A stretch of 57,592 nucleotides of DNA from Bdellovibrio sp. (lineage in GTDB: Bacteria; Bdellovibrionota; Bdellovibrionia; Bdellovibrionales; Bdellovibrionaceae), in the NCBI GenBank assembly GCA_014376935.1, contig JACMQO010000040.1:1-57592 (forward strand). The letters run 5' to 3'. The notes beneath the pieces are model-generated. The model saw only the letters and a list, made by a program, of their open reading frames with translations. It ran no database searches and had not been told where the DNA came from. Position 1 is the stretch's first letter. The number at the start of each line of letters is the position of its first letter. The translations under genes and the position numbers were made by a program. Below are positions 1 to 9,352 of the stretch, in pieces.

Positions 1-11
1 GCTTAAAAACA

Positions 12-42
12 AAAAAGCCAGCTTCACAGCTGGCTTTTTTTT
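12..42. terminator. Bidirectional intrinsic terminator
   Basis: A perfect 12-bp inverted repeat (positions 12-23 and 28-39) with a 4-base loop is flanked by an A-run on the left and a T-run on the right. It can therefore stop transcription in both directions. On the minus strand it lies just downstream of the gene ending at 63; on the plus strand it would serve a gene outside the window. Confidence 0.85.
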
Positions 43-62
43 GCATAGTTCAGTAACGAAAC

Positions 63-494
63 TTAGTTTCTTAACCGATGATTTTCTGATTCAAGAACCT
101 TAATCAAAGTATTTAAATCCGAAATTTCTGAATTCAATCTTTGAATCTGCAATTCTTTTTCTTGAAGGATTTGCGTGTAAGCTTTTTTTAAGTCAGCCAG
201 CAACCTGTTCGCTGCTGTGATAACTGACTCTCCGGATTCTTTATTCGCTTCTAGACTAGACATCCTTGGCACTCCAGATTCGGACACATCACTTTTAAGG
301 GAGGGGCGATGTTCCTGGACGTAATTCGGGCTAGCTGCGACGGGTTCATCTAGTATTAAATATTTCCCATCATCGAACTTGTACTGAATATCCTCGGTCT
401 TAATGCGGCGGCGTAACGTGCTGATACTTACTTTGTACTTCATTGAGTAGTCAGCTAACGGCAACCAACTATTTTCAATGTGTTCAGTGTTCAT
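63..494 (-). CDS. Small putative DNA-binding protein with C-terminal coiled coil
   Basis: This 143-residue protein has no recognisable enzyme motif. Residues about 10-50 contain an Arg-rich segment (STLRRRIK) followed by a short 'DGKYLILDEP' hairpin. That arrangement resembles the helix-turn-helix plus wing of excisionase/MerR-like proteins, although this is inferred from the pattern only. Residues about 90-143 are a charged heptad-like helix rich in Leu, Glu and Gln, a probable coiled coil used for oligomerisation. The middle (about 55-85) is Ser/Glu-rich and likely disordered. It is a single gene with its own terminator downstream. A role as regulator or adaptor is a guess, and the gene call rests on length and the coherent domain pattern. 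Confidence 0.65.
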   Translation of the reverse strand: MNTEHIENSWLPLADYSMKYKVSISTLRRRIKTEDIQYKFDDGKYLILDEPVAASPNYVQEHRPSLKSDVSESGVPRMSSLEANKESGESVITAANRLLADLKKAYTQILQEKELQIQRLNSEISDLNTLIKVLESENHRLRN

Positions 495-581
495 GTTACG
501 TCTCCTCGACTATTCAAACGTAACATAGGAAAAAGACTTGTCAAACATGATATTCAATCCGGTCAAAGGTCTTGGATAATC

Positions 582-595
582 GCCTTGATCAAGGC
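582..595. promoter_or_regulatory. 14-bp perfect palindrome between divergent genes
   Basis: GCCTTGATCAAGGC is a perfect inverted repeat with no spacer. It lies in the 228-base gap between the divergently transcribed gene starting at 494 and the patatin gene starting at 723. A dimeric regulator could bind there. No further promoter elements are convincing in this gap. Confidence 0.35.
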
Positions 596-722
596 TTTCG
601 AAGGGTGTTCAAGGTGTGAATACCCGGATCTTAGTCTGGTTAGTCGTCTGATAAGTATGCGTTAATAACCAGTAAAATTCAGCTTACTCACGTCATTTTT
701 TCGTGCTTAACTATGTAAACCT

Positions 723-1940
723 ATGAATATTCATAAGAAAAAGAAGATAGCATTGGTCTTAAGTGGGGGCGGAATCAAAGCCGCCGCTTACCATATTGGC
801 GTGTGCCTGGCCTTGAAAGAAAAAGGTTTCATCTTTGCCGGTGGGCCTAAAGAGTTAGTTCGCCAAAAATTTGCGGACACATCCGAGTTAAAAAAACAGG
901 CATCTAAACCAACGATTCGGCTGTATGTCGGGTCTAGTGCCGGCGCTTTTGTGGCTTCGGTTTTAGCATCAGGCCGATCAATCGAATCATTAATCACGGC
1001 CTTTCAAGTCGGTTTTGGATCGCCCGCTTTTTACGATTTACCAAAAGACGATCATTTAAAAGCGATCGGTTACCGCCATATTTTTAATTTAAATTCGAAA
1101 AGAATGCTCAGTTGGTTGCCCGAAACCTTAATTCAAAAATCAATTTTAAGCGGCGGTTTAGAAGTTCTTTTAAAAAGAGGTTTTAAACTCAACGGTCTTT
1201 TCAACACCAACGGAGTCGAAAGATATTTAAGAAAATACGTATTAGACGAAAACGAGTTTACTAGACTAGGTGTGGAACTTTACATCGTTTCCACCCAATT
1301 AAATCAATCAAAGAAAACCATCTTCGGCCCATTTTTAGAAAGTCATTCGGCAAACTCGATCGAAAATATTGGCGACATAAAAATATCTGAAGCGGTTGCC
1401 GCATCGATTTCACTGCCTCCGGTTTTTGCACCTTACCCCATTAAAAAATCTAACGGTGAAACCGTATATCATTACGACGGAGAAATTCGCGACACCTTAA
1501 GCACCCATGTGGCCACCGACCAAGGTGCAGATCTAGTGATTGCATCGTATTCGATGCAACCTTACCAATATTCAGCAGAAGTTGGATCATTACATACTTA
1601 TGGAATGCCGGTAATCGCGAACCAGGCTTTGTACCAGGTCCTGGAACAGAAAGTTGCGAACAACATTCGCTTTCAAGAACAGAAACGCGACCTGTATTCA
1701 GCGATGAAAAAAGAAGCGGCCGAGCTTAATTTGTCGACCGCCGTCACAGAGAAAATTTTAGAAACCGTAAAAAAGAAATTAATGTTCAACCCAGATGTGG
1801 ACTACATTTACATTTCACCTAGACCACAAAATCATGAAATGTTTTTTGCGGATCATTTTTCATTGAACCCGCAAATCTTAGAAAAAATTGTACGGGTTGG
1901 ATTTAGGTCGGGGTTACATATTATGAAAAGTTATCTTTAA
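723..1940 (+). CDS. Patatin-like phospholipase
   Basis: This 405-residue member of the patatin-like lipase family has a Ser-Asp catalytic dyad. An N-terminal glycine-rich oxyanion loop (SGGGIKAA, residues 14-21) is followed by the nucleophile elbow GSSAG (70-74, catalytic Ser72). The DG motif that carries the catalytic Asp is at D252-G253. Family members hydrolyse acyl chains from phospholipids or other lipids. No signal peptide is visible: the N-terminus is Lys-rich and runs straight into the first beta strand, so the protein is either cytoplasmic or exported by a route that needs no cleaved signal. Bdellovibrio-type predators encode several patatins; a role in host lipid breakdown is inference. 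It appears to be monocistronic. The ATG at 723 fits the domain start well. Confidence 0.88.
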   Translation: MNIHKKKKIALVLSGGGIKAAAYHIGVCLALKEKGFIFAGGPKELVRQKFADTSELKKQASKPTIRLYVGSSAGAFVASVLASGRSIESLITAFQVGFGSPAFYDLPKDDHLKAIGYRHIFNLNSKRMLSWLPETLIQKSILSGGLEVLLKRGFKLNGLFNTNGVERYLRKYVLDENEFTRLGVELYIVSTQLNQSKKTIFGPFLESHSANSIENIGDIKISEAVAASISLPPVFAPYPIKKSNGETVYHYDGEIRDTLSTHVATDQGADLVIASYSMQPYQYSAEVGSLHTYGMPVIANQALYQVLEQKVANNIRFQEQKRDLYSAMKKEAAELNLSTAVTEKILETVKKKLMFNPDVDYIYISPRPQNHEMFFADHFSLNPQILEKIVRVGFRSGLHIMKSYL

Positions 1941-1947
1941 TTTGCGT

Positions 1948-2076
1948 TTATTTTACTAATCCGGCTTTAACGGCCGCTATCGCCATTGGGTCCACGCTAA
2001 TAGACAAATAAGACGTCGAGCCCCATGTTGATTTATAAGAACTAGCTTGTAGCAGCTTCTGGATAAAAAAGTAACT
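1948..2076 (-). pseudogene. In-frame 42-codon tail after the ATPase stop; possible gene remnant
   Basis: Directly after the TAG stop of the ATPase gene (2077-2079) the same minus-strand frame stays open for 42 codons and ends in TAA (1948-1950). The predicted peptide looks protein-like, with a segment reading YLSISVDPMAIAAVKAGLVK near its end. There is no obvious start codon or ribosome-binding site. It may be the 3' scar of an older gene or a readthrough tail, or it may be chance. I recognise no family. Confidence 0.25.
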
Positions 2077-3286
2077 CTACTTCGCTTCTTCGAAAATTTC
2101 TTTAATGCCATCACTCCACAATAAGCAACGAACACCTGCGAACGCCTGCGCTATTGGATCTAAAGAAAGATAATAGGTTTTTATTTTAGTATTCGCCGTA
2201 AGCTTGGCTAACTTATTAACCTCTACCTGATCTATTTTTTCTGAAGATTTTATCTCGATAAAAATAACTTCTTTTTTTCCACGCGACAACACCAGGTCTA
2301 CTTCTAAACCATCTTTGGTAGAAAAATAAGACAGCTTATAATCGGCTTCGTAATAATGATTTAACTTATAAATCTCAGATATAACAAAATGCTCGAAGAC
2401 TTCTCCGTAATACGAAGTTGACGGCACAACATCCGAAAGCAAAGTTTGCTCTAAAGCTCTTTTTACACCAGTATCAAAAAAATAGAACTTCGGGGTTAGT
2501 AAAATACTTTTTCTAAGTGATGTGTGAAATGCCGGAAGCATAAAACCTAAATAGGTATCTTCTAAAATCTGGTAGTAAGTTATAATAGTTTTTGTATCTA
2601 CACCAACTTCTTTGCCAATTTTTGAAAAATTTAAAAGCTTTCCATTCATTTGCGCGCAAACTTCTAAAAAGTTCTTAAACGGATCCAACTTGCGAACAAC
2701 TTGCTCCATTTGAATTTCAGTTTTTACATACGTACTAATATAAGACTTAAGATATTTAACCTTATCATTTTTTTCTTTGAAAAGCGTTGCTCCGGGAAGT
2801 AGTCCGTAATTTAAAGCGTCTTTCAAATTAAAATTTTCTGCTAGCTCAATAAAAGAAAATGGGTAAAGTCGATAATCAAAAGCACGTCCAGCCAAAAGAT
2901 TGGCACCATTAATTTTCAATTTGCGCGCACTTGATCCGGTAAGAATAAATTTGATTTTGTCTTTTACAATAAGCGACTGAATAACATCTAATAGTCTTGG
3001 AATCTTTTGAACTTCGTCAATAACGACCCATTTGGGCTTTATCTTTTTTCCCTCGATATCCGATCTTAACAAGTTCGGATTCTTAGATAGGCGCTCTTCG
3101 ACTTCATCATCTAATAAATCATAATACAGACACTGATTTTTCAACTTTTCCAGAACTTGACCTAAAATAAAGGTCGATTTGCCAGTGCCGCGGGCACCAA
3201 ATAAGAAAAAACTCGAGTTGTTTTAGGTGTTTAGCAACCTGTGGATCATGCTCCACAATAGTCGACCTTTTATGGAGTATAGTCAA
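2077..3286 (-). pseudogene. AAA ATPase (DUF4143 C-terminus), 5' frameshift
   Basis: The uninterrupted frame covers 2077-3222 and contains Walker A (FGARGTGKST, around 3170-3198), Walker B (VVIDEVQ), a sensor-1 strand (FILTGSS) and a C-terminal nuclease-like fold ending in EVDLVLSRG...FIEIKSS. These are hallmarks of the mobile, archaeal-type ATPase family that ends in DUF4143. A TAA at 3223-3225 cuts off the N-terminus. The expected N-terminal residues (VEHDPQVAKHLK) lie in the neighbouring frame, starting from a TTG at 3286 or a GTG at 3256. Adding one A to the AAAA run at 3221-3224 (minus strand) would join the frames. The result is either a decaying gene, a sequencing error, or a product restarted from an internal codon, and the last would lose Walker A if it began at the TTG at 3144. 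Such ATPases are often horizontally acquired. Cellular function is unknown. Confidence 0.8.
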
Positions 3287-3453
3287 GATCTAGTCGGGCA
3301 CTCTATATAGCCTAATACTACTAGGGTTTATGCTCATATCGTCTATACAAAAAATCCTGACAGCACCCTCTCGGGATTCCCGTACGAACATAAAATAACA
3401 AAAGAAAACAGGGCGGCCAGAGCACGGTGCGAAGCCCGACCCCACAAAAAGAA

Positions 3454-3474
3454 AAGCCGGCGACAAACCGGCCT
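3454..3474 (-). terminator. Intrinsic terminator of the nuo operon
   Basis: GCCGG (3456-3460) pairs with CCGGC (3468-3472) around a 7-base loop. On the minus strand the hairpin is followed by TTTTCTTTTT. It lies about 35 bases past the nuoN stop. The stem is short but the U-tract is good. The rest of the gap (3287-3505) shows nothing convincing except an 11-base palindrome at 3372-3382. Confidence 0.65.
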
Positions 3475-3505
3475 TCAATCAAACTAATATTGTAAACCCG
3501 AAACC

Positions 3506-4966
3506 CTAAACCAAACTTCTCTCAATCATAGAGAACAGCGGTCCAGAAGCTAACCCAAGCGTAAGAATCAAGATCGCCGCAACAACAATCAAAACAGTCG
3601 TCGCATAAGACCCTTCATCCGCAATATCACAATCACCTTCTCGCATATACATCATAACGATCGGACGAAGATAATAATAAACTGCGATAACAGAGTTAAT
3701 AACACCCCACAATGACAACCAGATTAAACCTTCATTCACAGCTGAACTGAATAAATAAAGTTTACCGAAGAACCCTAAAGTCGGCGGAAGCCCCGCTAAA
3801 GATAACAAGAACACCGTCAAACAAATCGCTAGCAACGGTTGTTTCTTCGCAAACCCCGCAAGGTTTTCAGTAGACACAACAGAATTCTCATCTTTTTCGA
3901 TCAAACTAATCACCGCAAAAGTTCCCATCGTCATTAACCCGTAGCCAATAAGGTAGAAGATAACGCTGGTCGCACTAAATGCCGAATTCTGGCTGATACC
4001 CGCAGTAATAATACCCACAAGCAAATATCCAGAATGAGAAATTGAAGAGTAAGCAATCGTACGTTTAAAGTTCGTCTGAACTAGCGCCGCCAAATTACCG
4101 ACCGTCATCGTGATCACTGCCAACCACTGCATCACATCAAATAAGTTCTGTGATCCAAGTAATGGTTTCGTCGCAAGCACCCGTAAGAAAGCCGCAAAAG
4201 AAACGGTTTTTACGGCCGTCGCCATAAACGAAGTTAACGGAGTCGGAGACCCTTGATAAACATCCGGAGTCCAAGCATGAAACGGAGCAATCGAAACTTT
4301 GAAACAAAAACCTAAAACGATAAACGCAATACCAAAAAGATAAAGCTTGTTCGTTCCAACTAGGCCAGCTGAAACATCCATAAGATCGATCAAGTTAACT
4401 GTACCCGCCGTACCAAACACGAACGAAATACCATACAAGAAAATTGCCGAAGCAAAAGATCCAAGTACGAAGTACTTAATTGCCGCTTCTTTAGAAATTT
4501 TTTGTTCATGCGACATCGCGACCATTAAGTATAACGATAAAGACATTAATTCTAAGCCGATGAAGATGATTAGCAAATCAACGGCCGAAACTAAAATCAA
4601 CATACCTAAAATCGAATTCATCGCTAAGAAAACTAATTCAGAGAATTGCTTTCCTTTTGTCGCCGGATTTTCGTACATCATAATTAAAGCGCCCGCAGAT
4701 GCGACCACCGCGATCAAACCCATCCACTGAGTTAATCCATCAAACACTAACTGGCCATTGAAAGCCGTTTTGCCCGAACCGCCGAATAGAATTAAAAGAC
4801 CGGCCGTTAAAGTTAAACCAATCAAAGCTTCAATCACTGTCGCTGCTGGTGATTGTTCAACGTTACCGCGTAAAACTTTGATCGTGATCGGAATCAAGCT
4901 GAAAACAAACAAAGCAATCAACGGAGAGATTAATAAAATATCGGCTATGCCTATCGAGATATTCAT
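3506..4966 (-). CDS. nuoN: NADH-quinone oxidoreductase subunit N
   Basis: This 486-residue polytopic membrane protein belongs to the antiporter-like family and is one of three proton-pumping subunits of the complex I membrane arm. Fourteen or so hydrophobic helices are apparent. The family hallmarks include LMSLSLYLMVA around residues 140-150 (a conserved Glu in 'GLELMSL'), a Lys in 'KYFVLGSFASA', and the 'FKVSIAPFHAWTPDVYQGSPTP' region split across a broken helix. Length matches bacterial NuoN (about 480-490). It is the last gene of the operon, 2 bases after nuoM, and is followed by a terminator. Function is assigned with high confidence; which hydrophilic module it works with is not encoded here. 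Confidence 0.97.
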   Translation of the reverse strand: MNISIGIADILLISPLIALFVFSLIPITIKVLRGNVEQSPAATVIEALIGLTLTAGLLILFGGSGKTAFNGQLVFDGLTQWMGLIAVVASAGALIMMYENPATKGKQFSELVFLAMNSILGMLILVSAVDLLIIFIGLELMSLSLYLMVAMSHEQKISKEAAIKYFVLGSFASAIFLYGISFVFGTAGTVNLIDLMDVSAGLVGTNKLYLFGIAFIVLGFCFKVSIAPFHAWTPDVYQGSPTPLTSFMATAVKTVSFAAFLRVLATKPLLGSQNLFDVMQWLAVITMTVGNLAALVQTNFKRTIAYSSISHSGYLLVGIITAGISQNSAFSATSVIFYLIGYGLMTMGTFAVISLIEKDENSVVSTENLAGFAKKQPLLAICLTVFLLSLAGLPPTLGFFGKLYLFSSAVNEGLIWLSLWGVINSVIAVYYYLRPIVMMYMREGDCDIADEGSYATTVLIVVAAILILTLGLASGPLFSMIERSLV

Positions 4967-4968
4967 TG

Positions 4969-6507
4969 TTATTTACCCTCGCCAGTTAAAACTAATGAGT
5001 AACCCATTTTGTTTTTAATTAAATGATCCACGCTGGCTTTTGAATAGTCCATAAAGTGGTTCGGGAACAAACCCATCCAGAAAATCAAAACAATCAACGG
5101 GGCTAAGACAACTAATTCACGTACGCTTAAATCATGTAACGCATGTTCTTTGTCGTGGGCTGCGTGCTTAACGATTTCTCCGGCAGGACCGAAGAATATG
5201 CGTTTAACCATCCACAGCATATAAGCCGCACCCAGAACCACACCGCTGACGGCAATTGAAGCCACCCACGGAGAATACTGATACGAACCTAGTAAAATTA
5301 AGAACTCTCCGATGAAACCATTTGTCATCGGAACCGCAATCGAAGACATCGTTACGATCACAAATATAATGGTGAAAATCGGTAATGCCGAAGCCAATCC
5401 GCCGTATTTAGAAATTTCACGTGAATGCGTTCTTTCGTAAATCATACCGATCAACAAGAACAGCGCGCCCGTTGAAATACCATGATTTAACATTTGGTAT
5501 AAAGCACCGTTAACGCCGTAGGCGTTCATCGCAAACAAGCCCACAATGATATAACCCATGTGCGAAACTGAAGAATATGCGACTAATTTTTTCACATCCG
5601 GCTGAACCATTGCAACCAAGGCTCCGTACACGATACCGATCACACCCACGGCCATAAAGATCCATGAATAATGTTCGGTCGCTTCCGGAAATAATGGAAT
5701 AACCCAACGTAAGAAACAGTAAGTACCCATCTTTAACATCACGCCCGCTAAGATCACAGAACCTGGAGTTGGCGCTTCAACGTGGGCATCAGGTAACCAT
5801 GTGTGTAGCGGAAAGATCGGAACTTTAATTGCAAAAGCCAAAGCAAAGGCAAAGAACAGCAACGTTTGTGCGGTAAAGAATTCACCTGCGATAAACGGAA
5901 TTCTTAACTTATAGAAATCTAAAAGGCTGGCGCTGATTTGTCCGCCCGTAACTTCTGGAGTTAAACGCATCATGAAAATGATCGCTAACAACATCAATAC
6001 CGAACCCGCCATTGTATAGATGAAGAATTTGATCGTCGCGTAAATGCGGCGTGCTCCACCCCAAATACCAACGATGAAATACATCGGGATTAGTGAAAGC
6101 TCCCAGAATGTATAGAATAAAATTGCATCCATCGCCAAGAAAGAACCTAACATCGCCGTTTGTAGAATAAACAAAGCCGCGTGAAAGCCTTTAATCTTTT
6201 TATCGATCGAATTCCAAGATGCTAAGATGATGATCGGAACTAAGAACGTCGTTAACATAACTAGCATTAAAGAAATGCCGTCGATACCGACGAAGTATGA
6301 AATTCCGAAGCGTTCAATCCACGTTGTTTTCTCTACCATTTGTAAAGCCGAACTTGCTGGATCAAATTTTTGTAACATCGCCAAAGAAATCACAAACTCG
6401 ATCACTGAAAGACCAAGAGCTATGTGGCGCACGGTATTTCGTTGCGGCCACACCGTAATAATCAGCGCGAACAAAAGCGGTAAGAATATTAAACCCGATA
6501 AAATCAT
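4969..6507 (-). CDS. nuoM: NADH-quinone oxidoreductase subunit M
   Basis: This 512-residue antiporter-like subunit of the complex I membrane arm couples electron transfer to proton translocation. The signature 'FYTFWELSLIPMYFIVGIWGG' (with the conserved Glu of helix 5) lies near residues 135-155. The lysine-bearing broken-helix region 'KVPIFPLHTWLPDAHVEAPTPGSV' lies near residues 235-258. A second lysine motif, 'KKLVAYSSVSHMGYI', follows. Length is normal for NuoM. It sits between nuoL (4-base gap) and nuoN (2-base gap), so translation is probably coupled. The ATG at 6507 is well placed. Confidence 0.97.
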   Translation of the reverse strand: MILSGLIFLPLLFALIITVWPQRNTVRHIALGLSVIEFVISLAMLQKFDPASSALQMVEKTTWIERFGISYFVGIDGISLMLVMLTTFLVPIIILASWNSIDKKIKGFHAALFILQTAMLGSFLAMDAILFYTFWELSLIPMYFIVGIWGGARRIYATIKFFIYTMAGSVLMLLAIIFMMRLTPEVTGGQISASLLDFYKLRIPFIAGEFFTAQTLLFFAFALAFAIKVPIFPLHTWLPDAHVEAPTPGSVILAGVMLKMGTYCFLRWVIPLFPEATEHYSWIFMAVGVIGIVYGALVAMVQPDVKKLVAYSSVSHMGYIIVGLFAMNAYGVNGALYQMLNHGISTGALFLLIGMIYERTHSREISKYGGLASALPIFTIIFVIVTMSSIAVPMTNGFIGEFLILLGSYQYSPWVASIAVSGVVLGAAYMLWMVKRIFFGPAGEIVKHAAHDKEHALHDLSVRELVVLAPLIVLIFWMGLFPNHFMDYSKASVDHLIKNKMGYSLVLTGEGK

Positions 6508-6511
6508 ATGA

Positions 6512-8461
6512 CTACCTCATCAACACGAAAGAAAGAACTACAACAACGCCGACACCAATATACATGGCGTACTGTTGCATGTTTCCGTTTTGTAACGCTT
6601 TAACAAAAGATCCGCCGCCATTTGCAACGTCAGCTATTTTAAAAGTCGCTTTATCAATAAAATTAACGTCGATGTAGTACCAAAGATTGCGGCTTAAGTT
6701 CACTAGCGGGTTAATAATTCCCGCAAAGTAAGCTTCATCAACTAAATATTTTTTGTTCACTAACTCGTAAGCTGGTCCGAAAGCTTTTGCCACTTTCGCC
6801 GAAGAGCCTTCTTTTTTCGTGTACATCACATACGCTGAAATCGCAGAAAGACCCGCTAACACAACCGAAACCACCATTAAAATAATTTCCAATGAAGAAT
6901 CGCCGTGTTCAACACCTTCGCCCGCAACCGCTGGGATTTTTGTAATCAAGGGCTCTAACCAGTGCTCCCACATGTTTGGAATATTTCCTAAAGCCGACCC
7001 GATCACATGGGGAATTCCGATCCATCCACCAATCACTGATAATAGAGCTAAAACCATCAAAGGAATCGTCATCGACAATCCGCTTTCATGAGGATGAACC
7101 GATTTATCAATGCGTGATTTACCCCAGAAAGTTAACGCCATTAAACGGGTCATGTAGAACGCCGTTAATACCGCACCCAAAACACCCGCTAACCAAAGTA
7201 ACCAGTGACCGCGCGGAGACGAAAACGCTTGCCATAAAATTTCATCTTTAGAAAAGAAACCCGCAAACGGCGGCATCCCGATAATCGCCAACCATCCTAG
7301 TAAGAATGTAAAATGCGTAATCGGCATATATTTTTTTAAGCCGCCCATTTTACGAATATCTTGCTCTTCGTGCATTCCATGAATCACTGAACCAGAACCC
7401 AAGAACATCAAAGCTTTAAAAAAAGCATGAGTCATTAAGTGGAACATTCCCGCACCGAAAGCGCCAACGCCCACGGCTAAGAACATGTAACCCAGTTGTG
7501 AAACCGTCGAATACGCTAAAACTTTTTTAATATCAAATTGAGTTAAACCAATCGTTGCCGCAAGGACTGCTGTCGACGCACCGACAATCGCAATAACCAT
7601 CATCGTGTTCGGAGCCATAATAAAGATCGGATCCAAACGAACGATCATGTAGACGCCAGCTGTAACCATTGTCGCCGCATGGATTAACGCCGAAACCGGA
7701 GTTGGACCCGCCATCGCGTCTGGTAACCAAACATATAAAGGAATCTGAGCTGATTTGCCGGTAGCACCGATGAATAACAACATCGTTCCGATTGTAACCG
7801 CACCCATCCAGCTAGAATCTAATACCGTCGGAGCTAAAGCGTTTAGTTCGTGCATGTTTAAAGTGCCGAACGTAACAAATAAAACAAACATACCAATAAT
7901 GAAGGCCGCATCACCAATACGATTGGTCACGAAAGCTTTCATGCCCGCGGCCGCCTTGGCAGAGTCTGTGAACCAGAAACCAATTAATAAATAAGAACAA
8001 AGTCCGACGCCTTCCCAACCTACGAACATCGTAAGTAAAGAATCTCCTAGAACTAAGATTAACATATTAAAGATAAAAAGATTTAAGTATGCGAAGTACT
8101 TCGTTACACCCTTATCGTGGTGCATGTAACCGATCGAAAATAAATGAATCAAAGATCCAACGCCCGTGATGATTAAAATCATAATCACGCTGATTTGATC
8201 GACAACAAAGCCTGCGTTGATTTTAAATTTATCAACCGCAATCCATTCAAAGAATGAAACCGCTAGGCGTCTGTGTTCTGCATCGGCATCTAACAGCTGT
8301 AAGAACAACAAAACCGAACAGACGAAAGACACAACAACCGCTGCCGTTGCAATCGACCCCGCCAACATGTAGTTCTTGCTGCGAAAGCGTAATCCATTTA
8401 GTAAAAACCCAACAACCGGGCTTAACAATAATATAGCTATTAATAACTCGTGATTAAGCAT
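6512..8461 (-). CDS. nuoL: NADH-quinone oxidoreductase subunit L
   Basis: At 649 residues this is the largest antiporter-like subunit, at the distal end of the complex I membrane arm. The motif 'MFVGWEGVGLCSYLLIGFW' carries the conserved helix-5 Glu. 'GATGKSAQIPLYVWLPDAMAGPTPVSALIHAATM' carries the key lysine. The C-terminal third contains the long lateral helix region that clamps NuoM and NuoN. A purine-rich Shine-Dalgarno (AAGGATAAGGCGG) precedes the ATG at 8461. It lies 9 bases after nuoK. Slightly longer than the E. coli protein (613), within the family range. Confidence 0.97.
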   Translation of the reverse strand: MLNHELLIAILLLSPVVGFLLNGLRFRSKNYMLAGSIATAAVVVSFVCSVLLFLQLLDADAEHRRLAVSFFEWIAVDKFKINAGFVVDQISVIMILIITGVGSLIHLFSIGYMHHDKGVTKYFAYLNLFIFNMLILVLGDSLLTMFVGWEGVGLCSYLLIGFWFTDSAKAAAGMKAFVTNRIGDAAFIIGMFVLFVTFGTLNMHELNALAPTVLDSSWMGAVTIGTMLLFIGATGKSAQIPLYVWLPDAMAGPTPVSALIHAATMVTAGVYMIVRLDPIFIMAPNTMMVIAIVGASTAVLAATIGLTQFDIKKVLAYSTVSQLGYMFLAVGVGAFGAGMFHLMTHAFFKALMFLGSGSVIHGMHEEQDIRKMGGLKKYMPITHFTFLLGWLAIIGMPPFAGFFSKDEILWQAFSSPRGHWLLWLAGVLGAVLTAFYMTRLMALTFWGKSRIDKSVHPHESGLSMTIPLMVLALLSVIGGWIGIPHVIGSALGNIPNMWEHWLEPLITKIPAVAGEGVEHGDSSLEIILMVVSVVLAGLSAISAYVMYTKKEGSSAKVAKAFGPAYELVNKKYLVDEAYFAGIINPLVNLSRNLWYYIDVNFIDKATFKIADVANGGGSFVKALQNGNMQQYAMYIGVGVVVVLSFVLMR

Positions 8462-8470
8462 CGTTCCGCC

Positions 8471-8797
8471 TTATCCTTTCAAGTGCTCGAAAAAGCGAAT
8501 GTTAACTTCTTTGAAACGTTTAAAAATTGAAACCGCTAAAGCTAAACCTACTGCCGCTTCAGCCGCTGCAATTGTCATAACGAAGAAGACCATCACTTGG
8601 CCGTCAATTTTACCGTTGAACTTAGAAAACGCGACGAAGCTAATGTTCACGGCGTTTAACATCAATTCAATACACATTAATAGAACGATCAAATTGCGAC
8701 GCAACAAAACGCCCGCCATCCCTAAAGAAAACAAAACAACAGAAAGAACTAGGTAATGGTTTAAACCAATATCAGTTATTAAATTAGTCTCTGGCAT
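8471..8797 (-). CDS. nuoK: NADH-quinone oxidoreductase subunit K
   Basis: This 108-residue three-helix subunit of the complex I membrane arm is the Mrp/MnhC-like K subunit. The conserved membrane glutamates are in '[18 protein letters not shown]' and '[13 protein letters not shown]'. A longer upstream reading to 8836 exists, but the ATG at 8797 is preceded by AAAGGGGGATCTC and gives the family-typical N-terminus ([16 protein letters not shown]). The start overlaps the end of nuoJ by 14 bases, which suggests translational coupling. Confidence 0.96.
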   Translation of the reverse strand: MPETNLITDIGLNHYLVLSVVLFSLGMAGVLLRRNLIVLLMCIELMLNAVNISFVAFSKFNGKIDGQVMVFFVMTIAAAEAAVGLALAVSIFKRFKEVNIRFFEHLKG

Positions 8798-9338
8798 GAG
8801 ATCCCCCTTTACTGCGAGATAAAGCCACTGTTCCAACCGCGATCACAAGCAACAAAACACCAAGGGCTTCGAAGCCAAAAATATTTTTAATAAAAAGATT
8901 TTCTGCCAGCGCGCGCGTCGTGTCAGGATTTGTTTTTAAAGCAACGGCCGCATTTGCCGCCGAGGCCGACTCAGTCAACGTTGTTGCCGTTTTTAAACCC
9001 ATCGTTACTGCGCCAACAATTAGGCCTGACAAAATACCAACCGAAGCAATTTTAATCGCGCCCGTTATTCGGCCCCGAGTAAACGCTTGAAGTTCGTGTT
9101 TTAAATCGAAAAGCATAAGAACCATGACGAATAAAACCATCACGGCCCCAGCGTAAACGATCAATTGAACGCCCGCCAAAAAATATGCGTTTAATGTTAC
9201 AAACAGGGCCGACACACCAATCATCGTCATCGCTAATGAAAGCGCTGAGTAAATCGGGTTCGTCATTAAGACAACGGATAAACCGCTGACAACTGTTACC
9301 AAAGCTAAAAACCAAAATAGAAATGCATCTGAAGACAT
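8784..9338 (-). CDS. nuoJ: NADH-quinone oxidoreductase subunit J
   Basis: This 184-residue complex I membrane subunit has five predicted helices. The conserved '[22 protein letters not shown]' segment, containing the pi-bulge helix that switches during turnover, is at residues about 55-76. The frame extends upstream to 9437, but that reading would overlap nuoH. The ATG at 9338 has AAAGGAACGG upstream and begins exactly where NuoJ homologues begin. The usual gene between nuoH and nuoJ (nuoI, a ferredoxin-like subunit) is absent. Confidence 0.96.
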   Translation of the reverse strand: MSSDAFLFWFLALVTVVSGLSVVLMTNPIYSALSLAMTMIGVSALFVTLNAYFLAGVQLIVYAGAVMVLFVMVLMLFDLKHELQAFTRGRITGAIKIASVGILSGLIVGAVTMGLKTATTLTESASAANAAVALKTNPDTTRALAENLFIKNIFGFEALGVLLLVIAVGTVALSRSKGGSHARD

Positions 9339-9352
9339 TTGGTTCCGTTCCT

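Noticed and set aside
480-665. Plus-strand 61-codon ORF between the first two genes
   Set aside because: It covers the divergent control region, with no ribosome-binding site and a composition unlike a protein.
3290-3478. Minus-strand 62-codon ORF after the nuo operon
   Set aside because: It is largely translation of the terminator and flanking sequence, has no family pattern and no good ribosome-binding site.
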